Program-made: the position numbers and the translations under genes
Assembly: GCF_007830295.1 (NCBI RefSeq)
Contig: NZ_VLKC01000002.1
Location: forward strand, 1,583,740-1,647,739
Source of the DNA: Sporomusa sp. KB1
GTDB lineage: Bacteria > Bacillota > Negativicutes > Sporomusales > Sporomusaceae
DNA length: 64,000 bases
Direction of reading: 5' to 3'
In this document: positions 1 to 7,702 of the stretch, piece by piece
Numbering within the stretch: position 1 is the stretch's first letter
How the letters are laid out: each line of letters opens with the position of its first letter
Notes under the pieces: model-generated
Database searches by the model: none
What the model was told of the DNA's origin: nothing
The model's input: only the letters and a program-made list of their open reading frames with translations

Positions 1-614
1 ACCAGTACCTCGGCAATCCGCTTCGTCCAATGCGGCATTGTGGCTGTTAGCTTATCATTAAACTCGCTTAACTGCTTTTTTATGTTCGCCAGCGGACCAC
101 TGAGATACTTGCCTAGGTAGTATGCCACCCATTCGGTGGCGTATTGTACTTCAAGCTTCATGCGCTTGAACTCAAATAAGATCGAGCGGATATACTGAAG
201 CTGCCCACCGGCGTCGCCGGGAGTTTGCATTTGCCGGCCTTGGCGTACTAGCTGAAAGTACTGCTGCCGTAGCTCTGGAATCCATGCCACGTCCTCCATA
301 CTCTCGCCCATGGCGTCCAGTACGGTTTTCAGTTCCTTAGCGTTTTCCTTGGTAGTCCATAATCTGAGCGCGAATTTCTGATACTGCATATCAGCATCAG
401 CTTCTTGTGTCATTAGGCCACCTGTAGCAGCGCCTATAGCGGCCAAAGCCGCCGTGACGCCGGTGGCGGCGGTAGCAAAGTTTTTGGCCATGCCCGCGGT
501 AGTTGATTGAATAGTACGGCCTAAGTCGTTTACAGCCTTCTGAGCCTTATCAAATTCTGGTTGGTTGACCTGAAAGCCCAGGGCAACCAGGTATGATTTT
601 ATGACGTCCAGCAT
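1..614 (-). CDS. Phage tail tape measure protein, N-terminal part (runs off window)
   Basis: An open frame starts with ATG at 614, preceded by an AAAGGGG ribosome site, and continues through the left edge (about 204 codons visible). The protein begins MLDVIKSYLVALGFQVN and then has an Ala/Thr/Gly-rich hydrophobic stretch (around residues 45-68) followed by charged helical sequence, as is usual for the N-terminus of tape measure proteins of contractile phages. The gene comes directly after the frameshifted tail assembly chaperone, the conserved position of the tape measure gene. The protein would set tail length and be ejected with the DNA. No catalytic domain is visible in this part. Identification rests mostly on gene order. 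Confidence 0.75.
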   Translation of the reverse strand, partial: MLDVIKSYLVALGFQVNQPEFDKAQKAVNDLGRTIQSTTAGMAKNFATAATGVTAALAAIGAATGGLMTQEADADMQYQKFALRLWTTKENAKELKTVLDAMGESMEDVAWIPELRQQYFQLVRQGRQMQTPGDAGGQLQYIRSILFEFKRMKLEVQYATEWVAYYLGKYLSGPLANIKKQLSEFNDKLTATMPHWTKRIAEVL

Positions 615-617
615 GGT

Positions 618-1222
618 CTATCCCCTTTCCGCCGCCTGTCGGGCCCGTAGTTCATTTTCCTGTTTTACGGTTAGCATTTCATGCGCGTCCAACAAGTCAT
701 CCAATGTATAGGTGCCGTCCCAAACTTCATGCTGCCGCCACATGCCAGCCATTACTGGGGTGTAGGCAAGTTCTTCGAGATTAACGCACCGAATAGGGTC
801 GTACCCGAGAAGCTGGCGGTTAAGTCCTTCAATGCGTTTCCGTCGAAAAAACTTGAAATATTAAAAATCAGTGCATGAACTGTCAACGTCATAACCGTGA
901 CTGTATCGTTTTCCAGCCCTGCCACGCCCCAGGCTCCATTTTCACCGATAACAGGAGCTTTGCCAGCAGGAAGCACCTCATAGCAAACCCCCAGGCAATC
1001 GAATTGTAGTTCGGTAAACTCCTGCCTGCTCATAACAGGTAATTTAGGCCCTGGGACTATAGTATTAGCGGCTTCCCCTTTCACCAAGGCATCCATCCCC
1101 ATTGGTAATACCTGCCCCATAACCTTATAGGCAATATAACAGCCGGTCAGAGCATCGAATTTTTCAATTCGCCACTTCCGGCCGGCCAGTTCCACGATTT
1201 TATGATCTTCTCGTTTACTCAT
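618..1222 (-). CDS. Tail assembly chaperone, long form made by -1 frameshift
   Basis: The chaperone gene at 752-1222 overlaps a frame without its own convincing start that ends at 618, four bases before the tape measure ATG. The heptamer TTTTTTC (complement of 845-851) lies in the X XXY YYZ register of the upstream frame. A -1 slip there joins 126 codons to 75 codons, giving about 201 residues. The extension carries LEELAYTPVMAGMWRQH and a charged C-terminus. This matches the G/GT arrangement of lambda-like and many contractile phages, where the long form brings tape measure and tube protein together. The frame relationship and heptamer are seen directly; the frameshift itself is inferred. 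Confidence 0.75.
752..1222 (-). CDS. Tail assembly chaperone, short form
   Basis: A 156-residue protein (MSKREDHKIVELAGRKWRIE...) lies between the tail tube genes and the tape measure gene, the position of XkdN/gpG-type tail assembly chaperones. It is the zero-frame product; a fraction of ribosomes probably shifts at 845-851 to make the longer form. No enzymatic motif is seen. It starts a few bases after the second tube gene and has a good GGAGGA ribosome site, so it belongs to the late tail operon. Function is assigned from position and the frameshift architecture rather than from a recognised sequence motif. Confidence 0.7.
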   Translation of the reverse strand: MSKREDHKIVELAGRKWRIEKFDALTGCYIAYKVMGQVLPMGMDALVKGEAANTIVPGPKLPVMSRQEFTELQFDCLGVCYEVLPAGKAPVIGENGAWGVAGLENDTVTVMTLTVHALIFNISSFFDGNALKDLTASFSGTTLFGALISKNLPTPQ

Positions 1223-1231
1223 ACGTCCTCC

Positions 1232-1672
1232 TTATATCGGTAGTGTTTTCAGATCCGCACACATTAGCGGCCACGTCACTCGCTGACCCTGCGCCTGGTA
1301 TGGCGTGTCGCCGACTTTCTGAGGGCTTACGCCTATGCCGACATGGGACCGCCCCATCTTCGGCGCACGAATCAGGATAGTAGTTTGTGTCCATTCATCG
1401 GTATCAGCCAGATACAGATAGTTATACCAATTCATCAGCCAGTTGTGCAGGCTGGATGTTTGCTGAGCTTGAATTGTGATGATACCATTTTCCCCAGCTA
1501 ACTTGCTGACCATAACCGCACCGTCGGCAGCTACGTCGTGCGCTGTCCGGTCTGTGGCCATGGCGATAGTCATTTCACCAATGCCCTGGCCGGTGAACGT
1601 ATACGCGCCAACAGACGGGTGAACAATATTCCCCGTTAAGTCCAAAAAACTATAGGTAGAGATATCAGGCAA
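1232..1672 (-). CDS. Phage tail tube protein, DUF3277-like (copy 2)
   Basis: This 146-residue protein begins MPDISTYSFLDLTGNIVHPS and contains a GQGIGEMTIAMATDRT segment and a GVSPQKVGDTPYQAQGQ segment. It is clearly paralogous to the adjacent gene at 1688-2173, sharing the TYSFLDLTG start, the MATD motif, the HxWLxxWxNYL motif and the GVSPQKxGDxPYxAQG motif. Proteins of this type follow the DUF3383 sheath gene in contractile phages and form the inner tail tube. A good GGAG ribosome site precedes the start. Two tube-like genes in a row are unusual: one may be the tube and the other a variant or tail-cap subunit. Confidence 0.7.
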   Translation of the reverse strand: MPDISTYSFLDLTGNIVHPSVGAYTFTGQGIGEMTIAMATDRTAHDVAADGAVMVSKLAGENGIITIQAQQTSSLHNWLMNWYNYLYLADTDEWTQTTILIRAPKMGRSHVGIGVSPQKVGDTPYQAQGQRVTWPLMCADLKTLPI

Positions 1673-1687
1673 TTTAACTCCTCCTTT

Positions 1688-2173
1688 TTACTCGGTTTGT
1701 ATGTCGGCCGCCATAAGGTTCCATGTGACTAAGTCCCCCTGCGCCCGATAGGGGATATCCCCGATTTTCTGAGGGCTAACGCCCCGCGCTGTGTGCTGAA
1801 TTTTAAGAGTCCGGCCACGAATCAGAACCGTGGTCATTAGCCATTCATTACGGGGTGTTCCTGGCCCCGATAGGTAGTTATGCCAACCTAGCAGCCATTT
1901 ATGCAGAGTGGACGTTTGTTGTACTCGGATAGTGATCATCCCATTTCTGCCGGGGATTTGTGTAGGAATGACCGCGCCATCCACGCCAATATCGTGGTTA
2001 GTCGAGTCCGTGGCCATGGATATAGTAATTTCACCTACGCCTTTCCCTGTTAGGGTATAGGCCCCGAAGGACGGGTGATTGATTACCCCTGTCAGATCGA
2101 GAAAACTATAGGTAGATACCGGCGCAAACAGGGAGGATACGACAGCAAGAGCGGATTTCCAAAAGTCAGCCAT
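1688..2173 (-). CDS. Phage tail tube protein, DUF3277-like (copy 1)
   Basis: A 161-residue paralogue of the gene at 1232-1672, lying directly downstream of the tail sheath gene with only a couple of bases between them. It has an extra N-terminal segment of about 16 residues (MADFWKSALAVVSSLF) before the shared TYSFLDLTG motif, followed by GVGEITISMATDST and GVSPQKIGDIPYRAQGD. The immediate sheath-tube adjacency is the standard order in contractile tail modules, so this copy is the better candidate for the main tube subunit. The extra hydrophobic N-terminus is not explained. Confidence 0.72.
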   Translation of the reverse strand: MADFWKSALAVVSSLFAPVSTYSFLDLTGVINHPSFGAYTLTGKGVGEITISMATDSTNHDIGVDGAVIPTQIPGRNGMITIRVQQTSTLHKWLLGWHNYLSGPGTPRNEWLMTTVLIRGRTLKIQHTARGVSPQKIGDIPYRAQGDLVTWNLMAADIQTE

Positions 2174-2175
2174 GG

Positions 2176-3744
2176 TTATCTGTTCACATATACGCCGATA
2201 ACGACACTGTGAACCGCACCAGCTTCTTTAATGGCGATATAAATTGGTGGTGCTTTCCTTGCCTCCCGATCTGCTTCGGTCTGATCGGCGATAGCCTCAG
2301 ACTGCACTAAGAAGCCCTGAATTAGATAATCGCCGGTGTTGAGGTTCAGGATTTCCTGCCCTGTCCACTTCCCGGGAGCTAAGAATCCCCGCGTAACAGC
2401 TTTGTTACTGGCAGAGATACAAGCTTCCACCAGTTGCGTGACGCCGGCCTCGGTTTGCGGAACTTTAGGCAGTTTGTACAACTTATCCATTACGTTAAGT
2501 TGGATATCATTGGACAGCATATCAAGATTGAGGACTTCATCGAAAAATGATCCGTCCGCCATGACACCTTCCTCGAACATGTCGTAGTACATACCGCGAT
2601 TGATGTACACATTGCCATTATTGGCCTTGATATCGAGTAATTCAGTAGAGGTTATCGGCTCTACGGTTACACCCGGCTCCTGCTTGAATTTCAATGTGTA
2701 TGCGGAATTGGCCATACCTGTATTAGCCCGCATAGCGTAGCCCATGATCGACACTGCCGCATGGGAATTCGTTGTAGAATATTGCCCTATGGAGCGTTTC
2801 CGCTTCAGCGCCTTGAGAGCAGGAAACACAGTAGCGTCGTTGGTCGTATAGACTTGCACCGTGGTTGGCGTGGCCACCTCAACATACTCAGCTATTGCCA
2901 GGATTTCTTCTTTAGCGGCATCCAGGCAGGATACAGCGTACCATTCCGCATTTTTTCCCCGCAAATGTGCAACCGCGGCGGCGAAGGTTGCTGCTCCTAC
3001 AGAGGTAATATCAATGGTGCAGCCGGTACCACTGCCGGAGGATACAGTAGTTATCTGGCCAATAGCAGTACTATACCCCGACCCACCACTTAACAGCGTA
3101 AGCTCCGCGATTGCGCCTGCTGCGCCGACGGCCACAATATTAACTGTGCAGCTGGTACCACCGGCTGGCGTTACAGTGGTTGTCTGACCGGTAGATATGG
3201 CATAACCGCTGCCAGTCGTGTCGATATCAACACTAGTGACAGATCCGTCTTCGTCAATTCCCGTTACAACCAAGGTACAACCGGTACCGCCGCCAACGGT
3301 TAAAATGTCTCCTTCTTTATAGCCAGTTCCTGCGTTGGCTATAGTAACTTGCGCTACGCCACCAACCTGGTATACCTCGGTAACCATAAACCGGCCGCCA
3401 CTACCTCCATCAACCGTCAGAATATTGCCCACAGCATACCCAGTCCCCTTGTTCGCGATAGTATAGCCGGTAATCGTTTGTAACTCTGTTGTGCCTATCA
3501 TTAGTTTACGCGGTCTAGGGTTTTGGCTGAAATAGAGACTAGCCGCTTTGTATTCCGGCGTTTCAGCCGTAAATCCGTCTTCCAATATGGCATCAAGGCT
3601 TTCATATAGTTGGAAAGCGTCTGCCGCTGGGATTAACTCGCTGCTGCCAACAATCATCCCGGTATCAAAGGCCCGTCTAGGTGCGGACAGTGGCGATACC
3701 TGGACAACAACATCAACAACAGAGTTTAAGCTTTGTGTAACCAT
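2176..3744 (-). CDS. Contractile tail sheath protein, DUF3383-like, with repeat insertion
   Basis: A 522-residue protein starting MVTQSLNSVVDVVVQVSPLS, typical of DUF3383 sheath proteins. The sheath surrounds the tube and contracts during infection. Residues about 91-250 hold four repeats of roughly 36-42 residues with the pattern GxGYxxGxxxTVxGGxG, interrupting the sheath domain. The C-terminal half (EGVMADGSFFDEV, TGDYLIQGFLV) is ordinary sheath sequence. The insert probably forms a beta-rich domain exposed on the tail surface; this is inference. The start is supported by a GGAGGTG ribosome site and overlaps the stop of the neck gene by one base. Confidence 0.8.
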   Translation of the reverse strand: MVTQSLNSVVDVVVQVSPLSAPRRAFDTGMIVGSSELIPAADAFQLYESLDAILEDGFTAETPEYKAASLYFSQNPRPRKLMIGTTELQTITGYTIANKGTGYAVGNILTVDGGSGGRFMVTEVYQVGGVAQVTIANAGTGYKEGDILTVGGGTGCTLVVTGIDEDGSVTSVDIDTTGSGYAISTGQTTTVTPAGGTSCTVNIVAVGAAGAIAELTLLSGGSGYSTAIGQITTVSSGSGTGCTIDITSVGAATFAAAVAHLRGKNAEWYAVSCLDAAKEEILAIAEYVEVATPTTVQVYTTNDATVFPALKALKRKRSIGQYSTTNSHAAVSIMGYAMRANTGMANSAYTLKFKQEPGVTVEPITSTELLDIKANNGNVYINRGMYYDMFEEGVMADGSFFDEVLNLDMLSNDIQLNVMDKLYKLPKVPQTEAGVTQLVEACISASNKAVTRGFLAPGKWTGQEILNLNTGDYLIQGFLVQSEAIADQTEADREARKAPPIYIAIKEAGAVHSVVIGVYVNR

Positions 3745-4388
3745 TACACACCTCCATGTGTTTTTGTATTTTTGTCGACGATAACTACGGGAAACACTGT
3801 CGTCGTATTAGTTATGCCTGACTCAGGATTACTTTGTATTGTAACCTCAGCAGATTTGATATACGGCACAGTACTGTCATACCGAACTAGAGTATTGAAG
3901 CTGGCCGCTACATCCGCCCGTTCCCACCAGCGGCCGCCGAACAATTCCGGCAGGCGCTGCGGCGTTTTAACTCGTGGAATCAGAAATACCTGGTTAGCGG
4001 TCAAAGGCTCGCGGTATGGCTCATCGTAAAGGAGCCTACGAATCTTGCTGGCGTTGTTCCAACTGTTCGGACCATACAGCAGCCAATGAACACGGATTAC
4101 ACGGGTCTGGCCCGTGGTCTGATTTGCGCTGTCCTCATCCCCCGCTTGCAATACATTATCACGGAGAATATTTATTTCGTCGTCTTCTTCATCGATACGC
4201 AGAAAGGCAACATCTTCATGGATTTTCCACGCCGGTGCGCCTTCGGTTGGCCAGGATATGCGAACAGGCATGAAGGTTGGCGGGTTATCCGGGTCGTTAT
4301 ACTCATCAGGATTAAATCCCAGCATCAACATGGTTACTTTCCAAAACAAGTCCTCCAGTTGCTCGGTTGTTAAGATCAAATCTGCCAT
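3744..4388 (-). CDS. Phage neck/tail terminator protein (gp12-like)
   Basis: This 214-residue protein (MADLILTTEQLEDLFWKVTM...) resembles the neck or tail terminator proteins that precede DUF3383 sheath genes. It carries conserved-looking stretches VHWLLYGPNSWNNASKIRRL and ELFGGRWWERADVAASFN. It would cap the tail tube and sheath and join them to the head. The stop overlaps the sheath start and the gene begins next to the preceding connector gene, so translation is probably coupled. The family assignment is from sequence pattern and gene order. Confidence 0.65.
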   Translation of the reverse strand: MADLILTTEQLEDLFWKVTMLMLGFNPDEYNDPDNPPTFMPVRISWPTEGAPAWKIHEDVAFLRIDEEDDEINILRDNVLQAGDEDSANQTTGQTRVIRVHWLLYGPNSWNNASKIRRLLYDEPYREPLTANQVFLIPRVKTPQRLPELFGGRWWERADVAASFNTLVRYDSTVPYIKSAEVTIQSNPESGITNTTTVFPVVIVDKNTKTHGGV

Positions 4389-4739
4389 TTAATCACCTGC
4401 AATTCGCTCGCCTAGTGCCTTGTAGAAACCGTTGGCTTTACGTGGCCAAAGTTGGAAAAGGCGGTACCGTTCACCATTCCAATCTACGTTGTCTGATGTT
4501 CCTTTCTCATTCGTTACTAGTAAATCTTCTGTATCGTATACGGCTATAATCCCTTTCACCCGGTCGCCTTCAGGCACTTGCAGCAAGTCTTTGCTAGTAG
4601 CCGCAATAATAACGCCACTACGCTGTATATCTTTCTCCGAAGTTCTCGGACGGCCACCGACCAGAACTGTAGTTTTCCGGTAAAGCGTGTACGGCTTACA
4701 AAAATCCGGGTCCTGGATAATTTCAGCAACGTTAATCAT
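4389..4739 (-). CDS. Putative head-tail joining protein
   Basis: A 116-residue protein (MINVAEIIQDPDFCKPYTLYRK...) between the gp10-like connector and the neck protein. Its centre (VPEGDRVKGIIAVYDTEDLL) and the SDNVDWNGERYRLFQLWP segment resemble the small beta-barrel stopper or collar proteins that sit between head connector and tail. It directly abuts both neighbours, so it is part of the connector block. No specific family is recognised with certainty; head closure is the most likely role from position. Confidence 0.5.
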   Translation of the reverse strand: MINVAEIIQDPDFCKPYTLYRKTTVLVGGRPRTSEKDIQRSGVIIAATSKDLLQVPEGDRVKGIIAVYDTEDLLVTNEKGTSDNVDWNGERYRLFQLWPRKANGFYKALGERIAGD

Positions 4740-5318
4740 TTATTCACGCTCCTTCACAACATACGTGATAGCCTGGCGCAACGCTCCACTATCGATTAGC
4801 GGCCGGTCGCTGCCTTTAGACTTAGCCGTTTCAGGCGTATTCGGTGCCCAGCCATTTTCAGGATCAACAAAATAGTCTTTTACCTTGTTAGCCGCAAACA
4901 GGCCTGCCTTTTCCAGGCCATCCTGCGCCCCCTGGGCATTGCCATTTAATGCGGCTTGCGCCGCCGGCTTCAGTTTTTCGGCAATGGATTCTTGGTGCTT
5001 TTTAATCGCTGGTTCGATGATAGGACGCGGCGGCGAATGCCAAAGGGGAGAGCCATGCTCCTGCACGTACATTTCGTAGGCCTTGGAATAGGGTTTCCCC
5101 GCATCTATCGCCGGTTGCATTTCCTCGCGCATAGAGCCCGCCCGTACTCCGTGGGTATGAATATAGGCCAGTTCGGCATTGTTAATCTCCTCACCTTGCC
5201 GGCTGGCCTCTTCTTCGGGGATACCCACACATACTTCCAGCTTGCCTAAATCGGCCATAATCTTTTTTAAGATGTTTGGGTCGCCTTTGGCCGTGACAGC
5301 TACGGTGCCTTTTACCAC
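4740..5318 (-). CDS. Head-tail connector, HK97 gp10-like
   Basis: A 192-residue protein with elements common to gp10-type tail-completion proteins: AELAYIHTHGV near residue 50, a PPRPIIEPAIKKH segment in the middle, and a C-terminal DSGALRQAITYVV. These proteins join the head connector to the tail. It follows the DUF4054 gene, which it overlaps by seven bases at its start, and abuts the next small connector gene. The ribosome site lies inside the upstream gene. Confidence 0.65.
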   Translation of the reverse strand: MVKGTVAVTAKGDPNILKKIMADLGKLEVCVGIPEEEASRQGEEINNAELAYIHTHGVRAGSMREEMQPAIDAGKPYSKAYEMYVQEHGSPLWHSPPRPIIEPAIKKHQESIAEKLKPAAQAALNGNAQGAQDGLEKAGLFAANKVKDYFVDPENGWAPNTPETAKSKGSDRPLIDSGALRQAITYVVKERE

Positions 5319-5833
5319 ACGTACATCCCGCCTTTGCCTACTATACGGGCCAAGGTTGCATATTGCTGGCCGAAAGTGGTCAGGTTCCAGGCAGCCCAGC
5401 CGTCAAGTCCCTGGGCGATAGTGGAAAAGTCATAACTAACAGATACATCACCGACTGATTTACTGGTCATTAGCCCTCGTGCTTGTCCCGCAGCGACGAC
5501 CTGCGCCGCAGTGCTGTTTGCATCGACAAAACTCTGCAAGTACAGTGTAAGAAAATGAGCTATAAATAAGCCCATGGCAAACTTCCACCGCTTACGCCAG
5601 CGTGATTCCTTCACTACTGCATCCGCCAGTTCGATGTACATTTCGATGATAGAAGTGTCTACCAGGTAGGTAGTCGTCGGCTCACCGTCGGGACCTTCGG
5701 AAGGTGTTTCTCTAGGTCCGAAAGCTGGGTACAGGACGTAAAAATCATCCAAAGCATATGGCGGATTATCACCAGAACGCAAATTGGAAGCGGCAGCAAT
5801 TATGCTTGCACCGCCGCTGTCATATACATACAT
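5312..5833 (-). CDS. Head completion protein, DUF4054-like
   Basis: A 173-residue protein whose order of motifs fits DUF4054: an N-terminal FYVLYPAFG segment, a helix ending in W(R)KRWKFAMGLFIAHFLTLYL, then KSVGDVSVSYD and a C-terminal FGQQYATLARIVGKGG. DUF4054 proteins are adaptor subunits binding the portal, comparable to the HK97 gp6 group. Its place between the capsid gene and the gp10-like gene agrees. The start is close to the stop of the preceding Ala/Lys-rich gene and the ribosome site is weak, suggesting coupled translation. Confidence 0.7.
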   Translation of the reverse strand: MYVYDSGGASIIAAASNLRSGDNPPYALDDFYVLYPAFGPRETPSEGPDGEPTTTYLVDTSIIEMYIELADAVVKESRWRKRWKFAMGLFIAHFLTLYLQSFVDANSTAAQVVAAGQARGLMTSKSVGDVSVSYDFSTIAQGLDGWAAWNLTTFGQQYATLARIVGKGGMYVW

Positions 5834-5835
5834 GA

Positions 5836-6150
5836 TTATTTACTCTTATCGGCAGCAGCCTTGGCTTTAGCATCTGCGTCAGCTTTTTCCTTGGCTTCTG
5901 CCTCAGCCCTGGCTTTAGCATCTGCGTCAGCTTTAGCTTGCGCATCGATGTCTTCTGCTGCCTTTTTTTCGGCTGCCGCTTCTTCCTTGGCTGTTTCGGT
6001 TACAGTGATATCGCCGTCCTTTTTACCCCACGCAAAAATAGGATCCGATGTTACCCAGTCCGGCACGTCAGCAAAATCAATCGGACGGGTCACTACAGAT
6101 TCCCCGTCCGCGTTTTTAAACTCAAATGACTTTTTTGTAAAAATTCTCAT
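5836..6150 (-). CDS. Small capsid-region protein with Ala/Lys-rich tail
   Basis: A 104-residue protein with a folded-looking N-terminus of about 50 residues (MRIFTKKSFEFKNADGESVV) and a low-complexity C-terminus made of degenerate repeats such as ADADAKARAEAEAKEKAD, likely a long charged helix. It sits between the major capsid and DUF4054 genes with a good GGAGG ribosome site. Small proteins of this sort are common directly after phage capsid genes, but a function cannot be read from the sequence. The repeated codons make this DNA locally repetitive (about 5850-5960). Confidence 0.6.
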   Translation of the reverse strand: MRIFTKKSFEFKNADGESVVTRPIDFADVPDWVTSDPIFAWGKKDGDITVTETAKEEAAAEKKAAEDIDAQAKADADAKARAEAEAKEKADADAKAKAAADKSK

Positions 6151-6161
6151 ATGGTCCTCCT

Positions 6162-7178
6162 TTAAATTCCGTCCGCGTAGCGAATAGGCTGCGTATATCT
6201 AACCTGTACTTGACCAACGTTACCTACATACAAACTGTCGTAGCTGGCAGTGCCAACAACGGGCTGTGTCATAACACGGGAGAGGGACACTGGCACAGGC
6301 ATATTTACAAATCGTTTAGTATTTACGTAGATCACCATACGATTTGTGCCGCCAGAACCTGCACCTAAGCACCAGCGGCAGTCGCCGATAAACAAGTCAG
6401 ATCCCTTTTCTTTCGCAATGTTGTTGTCGAGCAGGAAGGTTAATATTGTCTTGTCCGCATATCCGGATACCTTCGTACTTGCAATATACGCATAGTTGGA
6501 TGGATCAATCAAAATATGATTGGCAACCGCCGACTGGTCATATTGGGCTGCGGTCCAGGCAGCAGTAATTCCCTGGTTTATGTCGTTCAGAATTTCGTCA
6601 GGCGTCTTGTTTTTCCATAGGGTAGATGTACCACCCTCATTCTGGGCTACGGAGCCAACCGTTACACCCGGCTGGTTTACCAGGCCATACGTGCCGTAAG
6701 ATGCCTGCCCTTTATAAGTGTTGATATCCAGGTATTTGTCCCAGTCTAGACGGATTCCGTCATCATAAATTTGCTCCAGGCTCCGGCCAGTGACTTTGCC
6801 GCGCTCCATATCGACGAATTTAATCTTCATCGCTACCTCGTACGGAAATACCTTGAACAGGTCCTTATCCAAGTTTGCCTGAATAAGACGTACATTATTT
6901 TGGACGCCGCCAACAGCATCAGCTTGACCGCCGGACACCGCATAGTCAACATTCATGACAGATGTGGTTTCTACCCAGCCGCCGCCGCTCTCTATGGTAA
7001 TATCCCTTGCATAGGTTGAACTGGTGAGCGGTTCCAATAGAGTCGGGTCCAGCTTCTCCAGTTCACTTACTAAAAACGCATTACCGCTGGAAATGGCAGC
7101 GGCGTCCATGGTCATCGGGCGTACTGCAAATCCGCGGGGAATGCCAGCTGCGCCGTCAAGTGTATAAACTTTTTTCAT
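6162..7178 (-). CDS. Major capsid protein, DUF2184-like
   Basis: The 338-residue protein starts MKKVYTLDGAAGIPRGFAV; ATG at 7178 has a perfect AGGAGG site, so the longer upstream extension is rejected. The sequence fits DUF2184 major capsid proteins: a middle segment IKFVDMERGKVTGRSLEQIY, a DPSNYAYIASTKV segment and a C-terminal VGNVGQVQVRYTQPIRYAD. These adopt the HK97 fold and form the shell. It follows the DUF2213 protease and cement genes in the normal order for this phage group. Confidence 0.8.
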   Translation of the reverse strand: MKKVYTLDGAAGIPRGFAVRPMTMDAAAISSGNAFLVSELEKLDPTLLEPLTSSTYARDITIESGGGWVETTSVMNVDYAVSGGQADAVGGVQNNVRLIQANLDKDLFKVFPYEVAMKIKFVDMERGKVTGRSLEQIYDDGIRLDWDKYLDINTYKGQASYGTYGLVNQPGVTVGSVAQNEGGTSTLWKNKTPDEILNDINQGITAAWTAAQYDQSAVANHILIDPSNYAYIASTKVSGYADKTILTFLLDNNIAKEKGSDLFIGDCRWCLGAGSGGTNRMVIYVNTKRFVNMPVPVSLSRVMTQPVVGTASYDSLYVGNVGQVQVRYTQPIRYADGI

Positions 7179-7189
7179 GAAAATCCTCC

Positions 7190-7702
7190 TTATACGCCCT
7201 GCCGGGTCAGAATGGTTAGCTCTGCCACGCCGTTGGCATCTTTCAATATCGCCCATTTGGCGTTCGTGAGCTGAATAGTATTAGCACCGTCGGCAGCCGC
7301 TTCGAATCCGCCGATTACTCCGGCGGGGATAGATCCGTTTGCAGCAATACGGATGTATACCGCACCGCCAATGGTTGGAGTACCTACATTCACACTGACA
7401 GTGACGCCACCACGTTCCAGTACGTCCGTAGGCTCAAGACTGGTGTAAAAGGCGCGGTTCTGTGACAAATACTGTGTGGCGCCTTTAATCCGACGCATAG
7501 CAACCCCAGCAAATTGGGCTGCGGTATTGCCGGCGCCAAACTTTTGAAAGGTTCCGTCTGTATTTAAAATAACAGGATCGCCAAAATACAGATCCTCAGA
7601 ACCTTCTTTCAGTGGGCGGGTCCGGCTGATTTCATCGCCTAAACGGGAGATAGTGCCGGGATACCCGTTGTTAAAGGATATTCCTATTACTTTACCAGGC
7701 AT
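7190..7702 (-). CDS. Capsid cement/decoration protein (gp24-like)
   Basis: A 170-residue beta-rich protein starting MPGKVIGISFNNGYPGTISR, with EDLYFGDPVIL, FAGVAMRRIKGA and GGAVYIRIAANGSIPAG. These are features of the structural cement proteins that glue neighbouring capsomers and are encoded next to DUF2184 capsid genes. Its start overlaps the stop of the protease/scaffold gene and it is followed by the capsid gene. The role is assigned from pattern and position. Confidence 0.65.
   Translation of the reverse strand: MPGKVIGISFNNGYPGTISRLGDEISRTRPLKEGSEDLYFGDPVILNTDGTFQKFGAGNTAAQFAGVAMRRIKGATQYLSQNRAFYTSLEPTDVLERGGVTVSVNVGTPTIGGAVYIRIAANGSIPAGVIGGFEAAADGANTIQLTNAKWAILKDANGVAELTILTRQGV

Noticed and set aside
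2994..3480. Repetitive DNA that might be a CRISPR-like or satellite array
   Set aside because: The periodicity is at protein level within the sheath frame; the repeats are degenerate in DNA and have no spacers.
5850..5960. Short DNA repeats (GCATCTGCGTCAGC-like)
   Set aside because: They encode the Ala/Asp/Lys-rich tail of a phage protein; no sign of a separate element.
7179..7256. Longer N-terminus for the major capsid protein
   Set aside because: Runs through the ribosome site and the end of the cement gene; AGGAGG fits only the ATG at 7178.
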